Source: Vogesella sp. XCS3
GTDB taxonomy: Bacteria; Pseudomonadota; Gammaproteobacteria; Burkholderiales; Chromobacteriaceae
Reading direction: 5' to 3'
Length of the DNA stretch: 64,000 nt
Assembly (NCBI RefSeq): GCF_020616155.1
Contig: NZ_CP085530.1
Coordinates: 2,536,001-2,600,000, forward strand
Part shown: one piece after another, positions 1 to 8,081 of the stretch
How positions within the stretch are numbered: the first letter of the stretch is position 1
Layout: every line of letters begins with the position of its first letter
The notes under the pieces: model-generated
Told to the model about the DNA's origin: nothing
Databases searched by the model: none
The model's input: the letters and a program-made list of their open reading frames with translations, nothing else
Program-made: the position numbers and the translations under genes

Positions 1-168
1 CCGCCTGTGCTGCAATCCGGTGCATGCATGTTGCATTGCAATAAATAAAGGATTTCTGGCTGGCAGCTTCGCCATGCCGCCAGCCCCACGCTCAGCCCTG
101 CAGCCGGCGGCTAGCTGTGCCAGACTGACACAACTGTCGCAACAGCGTGACACAGTACGGAGAACACC

Positions 169-2058
169 ATGTCTACCCTGCCCCTGGCCGAAATCCGCCG
201 CCGTTTTTTTGACGGTGACGAGCTACCGGAAAACAGCGTACCGCAGCCTATCCTGCATTCCTGGCGGCGTTGCCTGGGTCTGGGCTTGTCGGCCGCACGG
301 CTGCGCCCGCCCGAGCGGCTGGACAACCAGCGCCTGGCGCACCGCCAGCAAGACAATGCCGACTGGCTACAGCTGGCCAGGCCGGCGATCGATGCGCTAT
401 TCGACAGCGTGGTGGACGAAGGCCATGTGGTGATTGTGGCCGACCGCGACGGCGTGATCCTGAACCAGATGGGCCACCCGGCGTTTCTGGACCGCGCCGA
501 ACGCGTGGCGCTGCTACCCGGCATGGACTGGCGCGAAGACGTGCGCGGCACCAATGCCATCGGCACCGCACTGGTCACCGGCGCGGCCGTACGTGTGCGC
601 GGCAGCGAGCACTATCTGGAGCGCAACCGCCAGCTATCCTGCACCGCCAGTACCATCGTCGACCCGCAGGGGCAGATGCTGGGCGTACTGGACGTTTCCG
701 GCCTGCCGCGCAAGCTGGGCGAGGCGCAGCAGCTGCAAGTGGTTACCGCGGTACGCCATATCGAACAACGCCTGTTCGACGAACATACCCGCAGCCTGCA
801 CGAGCTGCGCTTTGCCCCCGACCCGGCCACGCTGGCCACCCCGCGCTGCGCGCGGCTGGCTTTTGACGACGATGGCGTGCTGCGTGCGGCCAACCGTGCG
901 GCGCTTAGCCTGCTGGGGCTGGACTGGCACTGCCTGGGCCAGACCCGCTTTGCCGGCCTATCGGGCCTGAGCATGGAGCACTGGCTTAGCCGCCACGGCA
1001 GCGGCGTGGCCTCGCTACGCCACGGCGGGCAGCTGTACTCGGCCAGCCTGCTGCCCCCCAGACAAGCGGTGGCCCATCACGGCAGCGTCTTGCTGCATAG
1101 CGCGCCACCAGCTGCCAGCCCGCGCCGGCCTGCCGCAGGCGGGCAACACGAGCGGGCAAGCGACAAGGTTGGCCGCAAGCAGGACCTGGCTTTGCCACCG
1201 GGCATGCTGGACACCGCGCGCCGCCTGCTGGAGGCGGATATTCCGGTACTGGTGCTGGGTGAAACCGGCGCCGGCAAGGAGCGCTTTGTGCAGGCACTGC
1301 ACGCGGCCAGCAGCCGCGCCGCTGCGCCGCTGGTAGCGGTAAACTGCGCCGCCATCCCGGAAGGGCTGATCGAGTCGGAACTGTTTGGCTATGAGGAAGG
1401 CGCGTTTACAGGCGCCCGTCGCCAGGGCGCGAAAGGGCGTCTGCGCGAGGCCGACGGCGGCATACTGTTTCTGGATGAAATCGGCGACATGCCGATGAGC
1501 CTGCAGGCCAGGCTGCTGCGCGTACTGCAAGAGCGCCTGGTGGTGCCGCTAGGCGGGGGCCCCGGGCAAAAAGTGGACGTGCGCATTGTGGCGGCCACCC
1601 ACCGCCAGCTGGAACAGGAGGTCGCCGCCGGGCGCTTCCGTGCCGACCTCTACTACCGGCTGTGCCACTACCCGCTAACGCTGCCACCGCTGCGCGAACG
1701 CGGCGACGTGGCGCAGATTGCGGCCAACCTGCTGCTGCAACACGGCAGCGCCGGGCGCGGCATTACCCTGTCGCCGGCGCTGGCCGACTTTATCCGCCGC
1801 TACCCGTGGCCGGGTAACCTGCGCCAGCTGGATAACCTGCTGCGCACCCTGCTGGCGCTGGCCGACGATGGCACGGTGCTGACCCCGGCACACCTGCCCG
1901 CCAGCCTGCGCGGCCAGGAAGATACCCCGCGCCACACTGCCAACACACTGCACAGCCTGCTACAGCAGCACGGCGGTAATGCCAGCGCCGCCGCACGGGC
2001 ACTGGGTATCAGCCGCAGCACGTTTTACCGGCGGCTACGCGAAGCCGGGCCGGCATGA
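169..2058 (+). CDS. AcoR-like sigma-54-dependent transcriptional activator
   Basis: A 629-residue sigma-54 enhancer-binding protein of the AcoR type. An N-terminal GAF-like sensor region (about residues 50-200) is followed by an AAA+ domain with a Walker A motif (GETGAGKE near 364), the sigma-54 contact motif GAFTGA (near 412) and a Walker B motif (LFLDEIGD). A Fis-type helix-turn-helix (AARALGISRSTFYRRL) lies at the extreme C terminus. Family members activate catabolic operons such as those for acetoin or aldehydes; the target here is not visible because the window begins just upstream. The ATG is preceded by a GGAG at about 160. A loose TGTC/GACA dyad at 135-152 could be its binding site, but that is weak. 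The 13-mer AAGGTTGGCCGCA lies in-frame at 1165-1177, in the linker before the AAA+ domain. Confidence 0.9.
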   Translation: MSTLPLAEIRRRFFDGDELPENSVPQPILHSWRRCLGLGLSAARLRPPERLDNQRLAHRQQDNADWLQLARPAIDALFDSVVDEGHVVIVADRDGVILNQMGHPAFLDRAERVALLPGMDWREDVRGTNAIGTALVTGAAVRVRGSEHYLERNRQLSCTASTIVDPQGQMLGVLDVSGLPRKLGEAQQLQVVTAVRHIEQRLFDEHTRSLHELRFAPDPATLATPRCARLAFDDDGVLRAANRAALSLLGLDWHCLGQTRFAGLSGLSMEHWLSRHGSGVASLRHGGQLYSASLLPPRQAVAHHGSVLLHSAPPAASPRRPAAGGQHERASDKVGRKQDLALPPGMLDTARRLLEADIPVLVLGETGAGKERFVQALHAASSRAAAPLVAVNCAAIPEGLIESELFGYEEGAFTGARRQGAKGRLREADGGILFLDEIGDMPMSLQARLLRVLQERLVVPLGGGPGQKVDVRIVAATHRQLEQEVAAGRFRADLYYRLCHYPLTLPPLRERGDVAQIAANLLLQHGSAGRGITLSPALADFIRRYPWPGNLRQLDNLLRTLLALADDGTVLTPAHLPASLRGQEDTPRHTANTLHSLLQQHGGNASAAARALGISRSTFYRRLREAGPA

Positions 2059-2067
2059 GGCGGCTGG

Positions 2068-2778
2068 TTACCAGCCCATCTGTCTGGCAATCTCCGCCTT
2101 GAGCGCCACGCCCCAGCGCATCTGGCTGGCGATAAAGGCACGGGTAGGTTTGTCCAGCGAAGCCAGATCGCTGGCCTGCCCTGCCGGCAGCGCAACGGTA
2201 CGCGTGTAGAAATATTCCAGGTAGTCGCCATCGCGGCTTTCCATCACGCTGGTGGTCAACACCAGCTGGGTCTCGCCATTGGCTTTATCCACCGCCTTGC
2301 GCCCGCTTACCTTCACGCAGCTTTGGCGGTCGGTTTTCTTGCTGTCCAGCTGCTGCTGGTAAACCACCACGTCGTCTTTAGCCTGGCTGGCATCGCGGCA
2401 GCTGTCGCTGAGCGACGATAGCCAGATACGGTTGGACGGTGGCGAAATCAGGGTTTGCAGATAGATCTGGTCGCCACTTTGCGGGTCTTGCAGATCCAGC
2501 GCCGCGTCCGCCGTAGCGCCGTCTACGTCACCACTGCCGACCTGGGTAACATCCGGTGCAAAGGTATTGACCTCGCTAATCACCCAGCTACCGGCAGGCA
2601 GGGTGACCAGCTTCTTGCCGACGGCAAATTGCTGCAGGGTATCGCCTATCAGAAAGTGCTTCTCAAACTTCTGGCGGCGTGCTTGGCCGCTTTCCAGCCA
2701 GCCAAAGGTCAAGGGCTCGGCCAGCGCGTGGCCGCACAATACCAGCAGCAAGCTGGCCATCAGCGTTGTTTTTTTCAT
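2068..2778 (-). CDS. Secreted hypothetical protein
   Basis: A 236-residue protein that I do not recognise. It starts with a clear Sec signal peptide (MKKTTLMASLLLVLCGHALA, cleavage after ALA), so it should be periplasmic or surface-located. The mature part is soluble, has scattered Cys residues (near SCRDAS and QSCVKV) that could pair in the periplasm, and shows no transmembrane segment. It lies 69 bp downstream of the roadblock gene on the same strand, so it may be the last gene of that operon or may have its own promoter. It is convergent with the AcoR-like regulator, with only 9 bp between their stops. Function unknown. Confidence 0.75.
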   Translation of the reverse strand: MKKTTLMASLLLVLCGHALAEPLTFGWLESGQARRQKFEKHFLIGDTLQQFAVGKKLVTLPAGSWVISEVNTFAPDVTQVGSGDVDGATADAALDLQDPQSGDQIYLQTLISPPSNRIWLSSLSDSCRDASQAKDDVVVYQQQLDSKKTDRQSCVKVSGRKAVDKANGETQLVLTTSVMESRDGDYLEYFYTRTVALPAGQASDLASLDKPTRAFIASQMRWGVALKAEIARQMGW

Positions 2779-2847
2779 GGTGATCTCTATGCAATCCGTG
2801 GCCGCATGATAAACAGCTATGCTATTTATGCATAGAGCAACCGTGTG

Positions 2848-3210
2848 CTACAGGATTTCTTCCACGCTGCGTGCCGCGCGCTTGGCGTCCAGGAAGATCA
2901 GGCCCAGCTTGGCTTCCTTGCGTGCAATCACGGTCAGCACCGCGTCGCGGCCGGCATAGCTCATCAGGATATAGCCGGCGTCGCCTTTTACCATCACCTG
3001 TTCGAGCTCGCCGCGTGCCAGCTCGCGCGCGGTACGCTCGCCCAGCGACAGCATGGCGGCGGCCATGGCACCGACACGGTCTTCGTCGACGCCTTGTGGC
3101 AGCAACGCCGCCATGGTGAGGCCATCGGCCGAGATGATGGCGGAGGCTTCGATATCAGCCGAGGCGCCATTAAGGTCGCTAAGAATGGATTTGAGCAGTT
3201 GTTCGCGCAT
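2848..3210 (-). CDS. Roadblock/LC7 domain protein (MglB-like)
   Basis: A 120-residue single-domain protein of the roadblock/LC7 superfamily. The N-terminal helix LLKSILSDLNGASADIEASAIISADGL and the central segment with GERTARELARGELEQVMVKGDAGYILM are typical of MglB-like proteins. Such proteins dimerise and act as GTPase-activating or scaffolding partners of small Ras-like GTPases. The partner is very likely the MglA-like GTPase at 3873-4415 in the same operon. The spacing to the preceding 211-residue gene is 22 bp. The family call comes from its fold pattern and neighbourhood; the exact process (polarity, motility or signalling) is not shown by the sequence. Confidence 0.8.
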   Translation of the reverse strand: MREQLLKSILSDLNGASADIEASAIISADGLTMAALLPQGVDEDRVGAMAAAMLSLGERTARELARGELEQVMVKGDAGYILMSYAGRDAVLTVIARKEAKLGLIFLDAKRAARSVEEIL

Positions 3211-3232
3211 GGTGGTGGTTTCCGGTAATCGT

Positions 3233-3868
3233 TCAGGCGTAACGGCGGCACAGCGCCTCGGTCATGGCAACAAAGGCGTTATCGCCCAGTCGGGGTTGGC
3301 CGCCAATCACCAGTACAAACGACTGGCGGCCCAGATACAGCGGGTGAAAACTCAGCTCGGCATGACCGGCAGGGTCGATCAGTGCCCAGGCCTGGGCACC
3401 CAGCCCCAGGTTCTGGTTCAGCAAGCGGGCGTGGCGGCGGCCCAGGCTGACGATGTCACCGGCCAGCGCGGCGATCTGCTCGGCGGCCTCGTGGCGGAAA
3501 CCGGCCGTGGCGTAGTACAGGCCATTGTCGTCGGCCAGCAGCGCACGGCCTTCGCCGGACAAGGCGGCCAACAAGGCCGGCAAGCGGCTTTCCAGGCTAC
3601 CGGCCGGCTCGCTGCGCCCGGTCAGGCTACCGCTGACAAAGCCCAGGCGCTGCAAACGGTACAGCACGGCCAGCGCTTGCGCCGGGCTGTCTGTCGCACT
3701 CCACTCCTGCAACCTGGCCTCGGTCAGCGCCAGCTCGCCACCGTGTTGCAGCAGCTGCAGCAACAGCTGCCGGTCGCTACCTTCGTCGCGCGTGCTCACC
3801 GCGTACCAGGCCCCCGCAGGGGTAAGCCCGGCGTAGAGTGCGCCATTCAGGCTGAGCGTGCTGTCCAT
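3233..3868 (-). CDS. Two-part protein with a C-terminal roadblock-like domain
   Basis: A 211-residue protein. The C-terminal ~115 residues (from LESRLPALLAALSGEGRALLADDNGLYYATAGF to the end) read like a second, divergent roadblock/LC7 domain, with the usual helix, beta hairpin and LGLGAQAWALIDPAGHAELSFHPL core. The N-terminal ~80 residues are predicted to be helical and have no recognisable motif; the stretch ALTEARLQEWSATDSPAQAL may be a small winged-helix or effector-like module. It starts 4 bp after the GTPase gene ends and is followed by the MglB-like gene. The pair could form a heterodimeric roadblock platform for the GTPase, which is inference. I do not know a named family for the full-length protein. 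Confidence 0.65.
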   Translation of the reverse strand: MDSTLSLNGALYAGLTPAGAWYAVSTRDEGSDRQLLLQLLQHGGELALTEARLQEWSATDSPAQALAVLYRLQRLGFVSGSLTGRSEPAGSLESRLPALLAALSGEGRALLADDNGLYYATAGFRHEAAEQIAALAGDIVSLGRRHARLLNQNLGLGAQAWALIDPAGHAELSFHPLYLGRQSFVLVIGGQPRLGDNAFVAMTEALCRRYA

Positions 3869-3872
3869 TGCC

Positions 3873-4415
3873 CTAGCCCTCCAGCCCCGGGTCGATGGAA
3901 TACAGCAGCGCGCACACCAGCGTCTTGATGTCTTCGCGGTTGCGCGCGTCTACCTCGAAAATCGGCGGGCGCAGGCCCAGCGTTTCCAGAATATCGGCGT
4001 AATGCGCGGTGGTCGGCGAGCCGGCCAGGTCGGTTTTGGTAATGCCCACCACCAGCGGCGCATCCTGCAGCAGTTTGTCGAAAGCCTTCAGGAAAAACTG
4101 CAGGTCGCGTATGGGGTGCGGCCGGGTGTTATCCAGCAGCAGGATCAGCCCGATACCGCCCTGGCTGAGGATGTCCCACATGAAATCGAAACGCTCCTGC
4201 CCCGGGGTGCCGTACAGGTGCACCTTGGTATCGTCGTCCAGCATCAGCACACCGTAATCCAGCGCTACCGTGGTGTGGCCTTTGCGGTCCAGCGTCATGT
4301 CCGAGGCGGTGGCGTCGGTGGTCACCGGCGGGATATCGGACAGGCTGGCGATGGCCGTGGTCTTGCCAGCGCCTACCGGGCCGGCAAACAGGATTTTGTT
4401 GTCACTGGGTCGCAT
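3873..4415 (-). CDS. Small Ras-like GTPase (MglA-like / GTP-binding Era-type)
   Basis: A ~180-residue GTPase. The P-loop GPVGAGKTT follows the first strand KILFAG. The switch II region is YGTPGQERF, a Ras/Arf-like signature, and the G4 specificity motif is TKTD. The length fits a stand-alone MglA/Rab-like bacterial GTPase. I chose the ATG at 4415 (MRPSDNK); an in-frame GTG at 4424 would add three residues. It directly abuts the receiver-like gene upstream and is followed by the two roadblock genes, the classic GTPase + roadblock arrangement. In other bacteria such pairs control polarity, twitching or developmental signalling; here the role is inferred only from context. Confidence 0.85.
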   Translation of the reverse strand: MRPSDNKILFAGPVGAGKTTAIASLSDIPPVTTDATASDMTLDRKGHTTVALDYGVLMLDDDTKVHLYGTPGQERFDFMWDILSQGGIGLILLLDNTRPHPIRDLQFFLKAFDKLLQDAPLVVGITKTDLAGSPTTAHYADILETLGLRPPIFEVDARNREDIKTLVCALLYSIDPGLEG

Positions 4416-4424
4416 GCAAAGCAC

Positions 4425-5561
4425 CTACAGGTTCTTGATCCGCCCCAGCAGGCGCGACAGCAAACTCTGCCGTGCCGGGGGCAAGGGGGCGGGAGCCGGC
4501 GTCGCCGGCCGGGTAGCGGCAGAGGCCGCCTCGTTTGCCTTGCCTACTTGTTCCAGCAGGCCCAGCGCATGGCTGGCAGCAATGAAATTACACAGCGGGC
4601 CAGGCTCCATCTTGAGCAGGCTCACCGCCACACGCAGGCTGGTAGGCGTGCGCGACCACAGGCCGGCAATACGCAGCGCGCCGGGCAAGGGTGCCAGGCG
4701 GGTCAGGTTGGGCCACTGGCGCAGGCGTAGCGGGGTATCCGGGTCGATACCGGCCAGCAAGCGGCCACGGCAGCTCCATAGCGCCACCTGCCATAGCAAG
4801 GTAGACAAGGGCAGGCGCAGCATGGGCTCTTCCGCAGGCTGGGTAGCCAGCACCTCGGCGCCCAGGCGCAGGCCGTTCAGCTCGCACAGCTGCTGCACGC
4901 TGGACAGCGTGGTGTACAGCGCCACCTGGCCCTGCACCGGGTCTACCGTGGCAAACAGCCGCTGCTCGCAGTGCAGCTGCTGCGGCTGTTTCTGGCGCGC
5001 CGCCGCCACCAGCAGGCCGTAGATGGTGCCGGCAGGGTGAAAACGCTGCAGGGTACGGCGCTGGCTACTGCGCACTACCGGGGGCGCAGCGCCCGGCATG
5101 GCCAGCGAAGGCGGAACGGCCTGGGCCGGCGCGGGTTGCGGCGGCGGGCTGGCTACCGGCGGTGCGACAGGGGCGGCCACAGCCACGGCAGGCGCCGCAG
5201 GCGGGGCAACCACGCTGGCGTCTTGGCTAGGTGCGGCCAACAGCTGGCGCAGTAGCGGAAACAGCTTCTCCATGCGCACCGGCTTCACCATCTGCAAGGC
5301 CGGGGCATTGTCGCTGGGGTAGGCCGTGACAATCAGCGCGGGCAATGCCGGGTACTGCTGGCGGTACTGCTGCCAGACCTGCCAGCCGCTGGCGCTATCC
5401 ACGTCCACAATGGCCACCTGCGGCGTGGCCGGATGGTCGCTGGCCAGGCGGTAGCGGTGCAGGGAATGCAGGCGGAACGCCATGCGAAAGAGCGCCAGTT
5501 TGCGCTCGTCCATACCGGCGGTGAGTACGGTAATCGGCTCAGCCGGCGTGCTGACAGACAT
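4425..5561 (-). CDS. Pseudo-receiver protein of the GTPase operon
   Basis: A 378-residue protein taken from the ATG at 5561 (MSVSTPAEPITVL); an upstream in-frame ATG at 5594 exists but lies deeper inside the TPR gene. Residues ~8-115 look like a response-regulator receiver fold (VAIVDVDS for strand 3, IVTAYPS for strand 4, KPVRMEKLFPLL for strand 5/helix 5), but the acidic pocket is poorly conserved, so phosphorylation is doubtful. A long Pro/Ala/Val-rich linker (about 120-170) leads to a C-terminal domain of ~200 residues with no motif I can name; it resembles PATAN/DUF4388-type regions in layout only. It overlaps the TPR gene by 23 bp and abuts the GTPase gene, so translation is probably coupled. 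Probably an adaptor in the GTPase pathway (inference). Confidence 0.65.
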   Translation of the reverse strand: MSVSTPAEPITVLTAGMDERKLALFRMAFRLHSLHRYRLASDHPATPQVAIVDVDSASGWQVWQQYRQQYPALPALIVTAYPSDNAPALQMVKPVRMEKLFPLLRQLLAAPSQDASVVAPPAAPAVAVAAPVAPPVASPPPQPAPAQAVPPSLAMPGAAPPVVRSSQRRTLQRFHPAGTIYGLLVAAARQKQPQQLHCEQRLFATVDPVQGQVALYTTLSSVQQLCELNGLRLGAEVLATQPAEEPMLRLPLSTLLWQVALWSCRGRLLAGIDPDTPLRLRQWPNLTRLAPLPGALRIAGLWSRTPTSLRVAVSLLKMEPGPLCNFIAASHALGLLEQVGKANEAASAATRPATPAPAPLPPARQSLLSRLLGRIKNL

Positions 5562-6993
5562 CGTCGTCCTCCAGATGGGTGCCCAGCGGGTCATCCAGTT
5601 TCAGTAATTGGCGCAGCTGCCCCAGGCGGCCAGCGATCTCGCGCGGCGGCCGGCCCAGCGTCTGGCGCAGGTGCTGCAACAGCGCACGCAAATGGTCGGC
5701 CGCCTCCAGCCGCTGGTACAGGTCCAGCAGCAGCGGGTAGAGGCGCACGTCGGACGGGTTGGCAAACACGGCCTGCTCCAGCACCGCCAGTGCCTGCTCG
5801 GTCTGGCCGTAATCCAGGTAGGCGTCGGCCTCGGCCAGCGCATCGTGCCGGGTCTCGGTAGCCGGTGCGGCAGACTGCACCGTCACCAGCGGCAAGCCGT
5901 CCGCCATACCTGGGCTGGCCGGCACAAAGCCCCACTCGCGCCCCAACGCTTCCAGGCGCGCCGCGTCGGCACCACTGGCCAGCACGTCCAGTACCGGGTG
6001 GCGGCCCAGGGCAAAACCCATGCGCAGCAAGCGTTCGCGCAGGGCGGCGCCATGCTCGCCCAACAGTACAAAGCTTTGCCACAGGCGGCGGGTAAAGCCG
6101 GCCAGGTCGGCCTGGCGGTAATACAGATGCAGAATGTCCATCAGCGGCGTCAGCGGGTGGCGCGTCTGCGCCAGCAGGGCTTCCAGCGTGCCGATGGCGG
6201 TAGCGGTTTCACCTTGCTGCTGCAGAATACGTACGCCCTGACGGGCGGGCATCAGGTGGCAAATGGCCAGGCGCTCGTAGGCGTTCAGGGCTGCCAGCGG
6301 CTGGCTGCCGCACACCAGCGGCACGCTGCCATCCCCCGCCGTCACGGCCTGGCCAGCAGGCTGCGCCACCAACGGGGAAGCACCGACCGGCCGGCGCAGG
6401 CCGATACGGCGGCTGACGGTAGCGATATCCCAGCCCAGGGTATCTTCGGCAAACACGCGTAGCGCCAGGTTATCCGGGTCGATACGCAGGCCCTCTACCA
6501 CGGCCTGCGCGGTGTCGGCCTCGGTCATGATGCCCAGTGCGGCCAACCTTTGCAGTATCTCGGTAAAGTCGTCGATGGCGTGCAGGCGCAGGTACAGGCC
6601 CAGCAGGCGCGCCAGCTCGCGGCTGGCGGGCGGGTTCTGGTCTACGTAGCTGCGCAGCAGCGCGGCGGCACGGTCCAGGTAGCCGAACTGCAGGTAAACG
6701 TCGGCCTCGGTCAGCAAGTCGGTATCGGCCACCCCGATTTCCAGTTGCAGCTCGTCGGCACTTGCGGTTTCACTGGCCGTGGCGGGCGTCAGTGGGGGCG
6801 CACTGTCACTGACCGCTGGCGTAGCCAGCGGTGCGTCAGGGTTGGCCGCAGGCTGCGGGCGCAGGATTTTCAGCGGCGGCAGCTGGCTGGCTGGGGGTGG
6901 GCTGGCCCGACGCTGACGCAACGCCAGCAGCACACCCAGCAAGACAGCGGGGCTGGCGGCCAGCAGCAGCGTGAAATCGTCCGGCAGTAACAT
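5539..6993 (-). CDS. Membrane-anchored TPR protein, FimV-like
   Basis: A 484-residue protein. An N-terminal hydrophobic segment (about residues 8-26, TLLLAASPAVLLGVLLALRQ) anchors it in the inner membrane, followed by a Pro-rich linker. Two acidic FimV-C-like/TPR units then appear: one around TEADVYLQFGYLDRAAALL (near 95) and a second around AEADAYLDYGQTEQALAVLEQA (near 385). The paired units and single membrane anchor resemble the cytoplasmic part of FimV, the polar landmark of type IV pilus and cyclic-AMP control in related bacteria, but the LysM domain of FimV is absent. It begins 3 bp after the MBL-fold gene. A copy of the dispersed 13-mer lies inside at 6538-6550. Confidence 0.7.
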   Translation of the reverse strand: MLLPDDFTLLLAASPAVLLGVLLALRQRRASPPPASQLPPLKILRPQPAANPDAPLATPAVSDSAPPLTPATASETASADELQLEIGVADTDLLTEADVYLQFGYLDRAAALLRSYVDQNPPASRELARLLGLYLRLHAIDDFTEILQRLAALGIMTEADTAQAVVEGLRIDPDNLALRVFAEDTLGWDIATVSRRIGLRRPVGASPLVAQPAGQAVTAGDGSVPLVCGSQPLAALNAYERLAICHLMPARQGVRILQQQGETATAIGTLEALLAQTRHPLTPLMDILHLYYRQADLAGFTRRLWQSFVLLGEHGAALRERLLRMGFALGRHPVLDVLASGADAARLEALGREWGFVPASPGMADGLPLVTVQSAAPATETRHDALAEADAYLDYGQTEQALAVLEQAVFANPSDVRLYPLLLDLYQRLEAADHLRALLQHLRQTLGRPPREIAGRLGQLRQLLKLDDPLGTHLEDDDVCQHAG

Positions 6994-6996
6994 GGC

Positions 6997-7767
6997 TCAG
7001 CGGCGCGGCGGGAAGTCGGCTTCGGACAGCAAGTCGGTGCCACACTCCAGCTTTTCGAACCAGTCGAGGAAGCGCTTCACCATGTCCTTGCCTTTGTACG
7101 AGGCGCCGTGCTGCGGCACGATCCACTCCACGTCCATCTGGCGCACCATGTTCACCCACAGGCGGGCGGCGCGGTTATTGCTCATGTAACGGCGGTGGAA
7201 GCCGGACATATGGTGGTCTACCAGGTGGCGGTCGAAATCTTCTACCGGCTGCGCGGCGCTTATGCCGTCCATCAGCGAGGCGCCGATGTCACCGGAAAAC
7301 AGGATCTTGCTGATCGGGTCGTATACCTGGAAAAAACCCACGGTGTGCAGGTAGTGCGCGGGGACGATTTCCAGCCGCGTGCGGCCCAGCGGCAGCGTCA
7401 TGCCACGCGCCGGAATCGGGATCAGCCGCCCTTCGGTGGCGCCTTTTACGCAAAAATGCGGGATAAAGCGCGTCCATTCCTGCGCAATCACGATCTGCGC
7501 GTCGGTAATCAGCAGCCAGCCGTTGGCCGAGGCTATGATGTCCGGGTCCTGGTGCGAGGCGAAAATATAGCGGGTATGCGAGGGCAGAAAGTGCTCGGCC
7601 ATCTCGGCCAGCAGGTGCTTGTAGGTGAGGTTGCCGCCCGGGTCCAGCAGCATGCCGTCGCCATCGTGCACAATGGCAAACTGATTGGACTGGATGCCCT
7701 CACCCTGTACCAGGTCGGTAAAGGCGATGCATTTATGGTTGCCGTCGTTGTAGAGAACCTGTGCCAT
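6997..7767 (-). CDS. ODP-type metallo-beta-lactamase-fold protein (diiron oxygen/redox sensor-like)
   Basis: A 256-residue metallo-beta-lactamase-fold protein. The metal site has the altered pattern of flavodiiron and ODP proteins: SHQDPDI (near residue 72) replaces HxHxDH, followed by AHYLHT (near 138), GDIGAS (near 161) and DHHMSGFH near 190. ODP proteins bind oxygen at a non-haem diiron centre and act as sensors, or as reductases when joined to flavodoxin domains; no flavin domain is present here. It is the first gene of the leftward GTPase/roadblock operon and lies 3 bp from the next gene. An FNR-like dyad centred about 80 bp upstream of the ATG suggests control by oxygen. Operon-wide redox signalling is inference. 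Confidence 0.8.
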   Translation of the reverse strand: MAQVLYNDGNHKCIAFTDLVQGEGIQSNQFAIVHDGDGMLLDPGGNLTYKHLLAEMAEHFLPSHTRYIFASHQDPDIIASANGWLLITDAQIVIAQEWTRFIPHFCVKGATEGRLIPIPARGMTLPLGRTRLEIVPAHYLHTVGFFQVYDPISKILFSGDIGASLMDGISAAQPVEDFDRHLVDHHMSGFHRRYMSNNRAARLWVNMVRQMDVEWIVPQHGASYKGKDMVKRFLDWFEKLECGTDLLSEADFPPRR

Positions 7768-8020
7768 AACGCTTGCGAGCCACCTGCTCGGTGCAGACCG
7801 GATAGACCCGAAAGATTAGCCAGCCTAATACAAGCGGGTATTGACTCGGGTCAAACAGCAGGCAATGGCCGTAACGGTGCGGGTAACAGCATAGAACCGG
7901 TTAAGGCTATTTGTGCTGGGGCGATTCTTGGCAGGCGGCGGTAATGCGCGAAAACCGGGCGCCCTGGCCGCACGGTTTGACAAAGCCTTGCCCCAGAAAG
8001 ACAGGCTTTAGTCCGGTATG
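7768..8020. other. Promoter region of the ODP/GTPase operon
   Basis: No gene is seen here. The stretch separates the pntB terminator from the leftward ODP-type operon. The notable element is the FNR-like dyad at 7841-7854, listed separately. Confidence 0.6.
7841..7854. promoter_or_regulatory. FNR/ANR-like box
   Basis: TTGACTCGGGTCAA is a perfect 5-4-5 dyad (TTGAC-N4-GTCAA) that fits the Anr/FNR consensus. Its centre lies about 80 bp upstream of the ODP-type MBL gene start, so a class II site at -41.5 would place transcription initiation about 40 bp before the ATG. Match by eye only. Confidence 0.45.
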
Positions 8021-8056
8021 CAAAAACGCCCCGCCGTGCCAGGCACGAACGGGGCG
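8021..8056 (-). terminator. Rho-independent terminator of the pnt operon
   Basis: CGCCCCG (8027-8033) pairs with CGGGGCG (8050-8056), with an inner GTGCC/GGCAC extension. On the minus strand the stem is followed by a run of five T. It lies 26 bp beyond the pntB stop. Confidence 0.75.
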
Positions 8057-8066
8057 CGATAGCGGC

Positions 8067-8079
8067 AAGGTTGGCCGCA
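8067..8079 (+). repeat. Dispersed 13-mer AAGGTTGGCCGCA, intergenic copy
   Basis: Exact copy of the window-wide 13-mer, between the pntB stop and its terminator hairpin. See the finding on the repeat. Confidence 0.8.
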
Positions 8080-8081
8080 GC

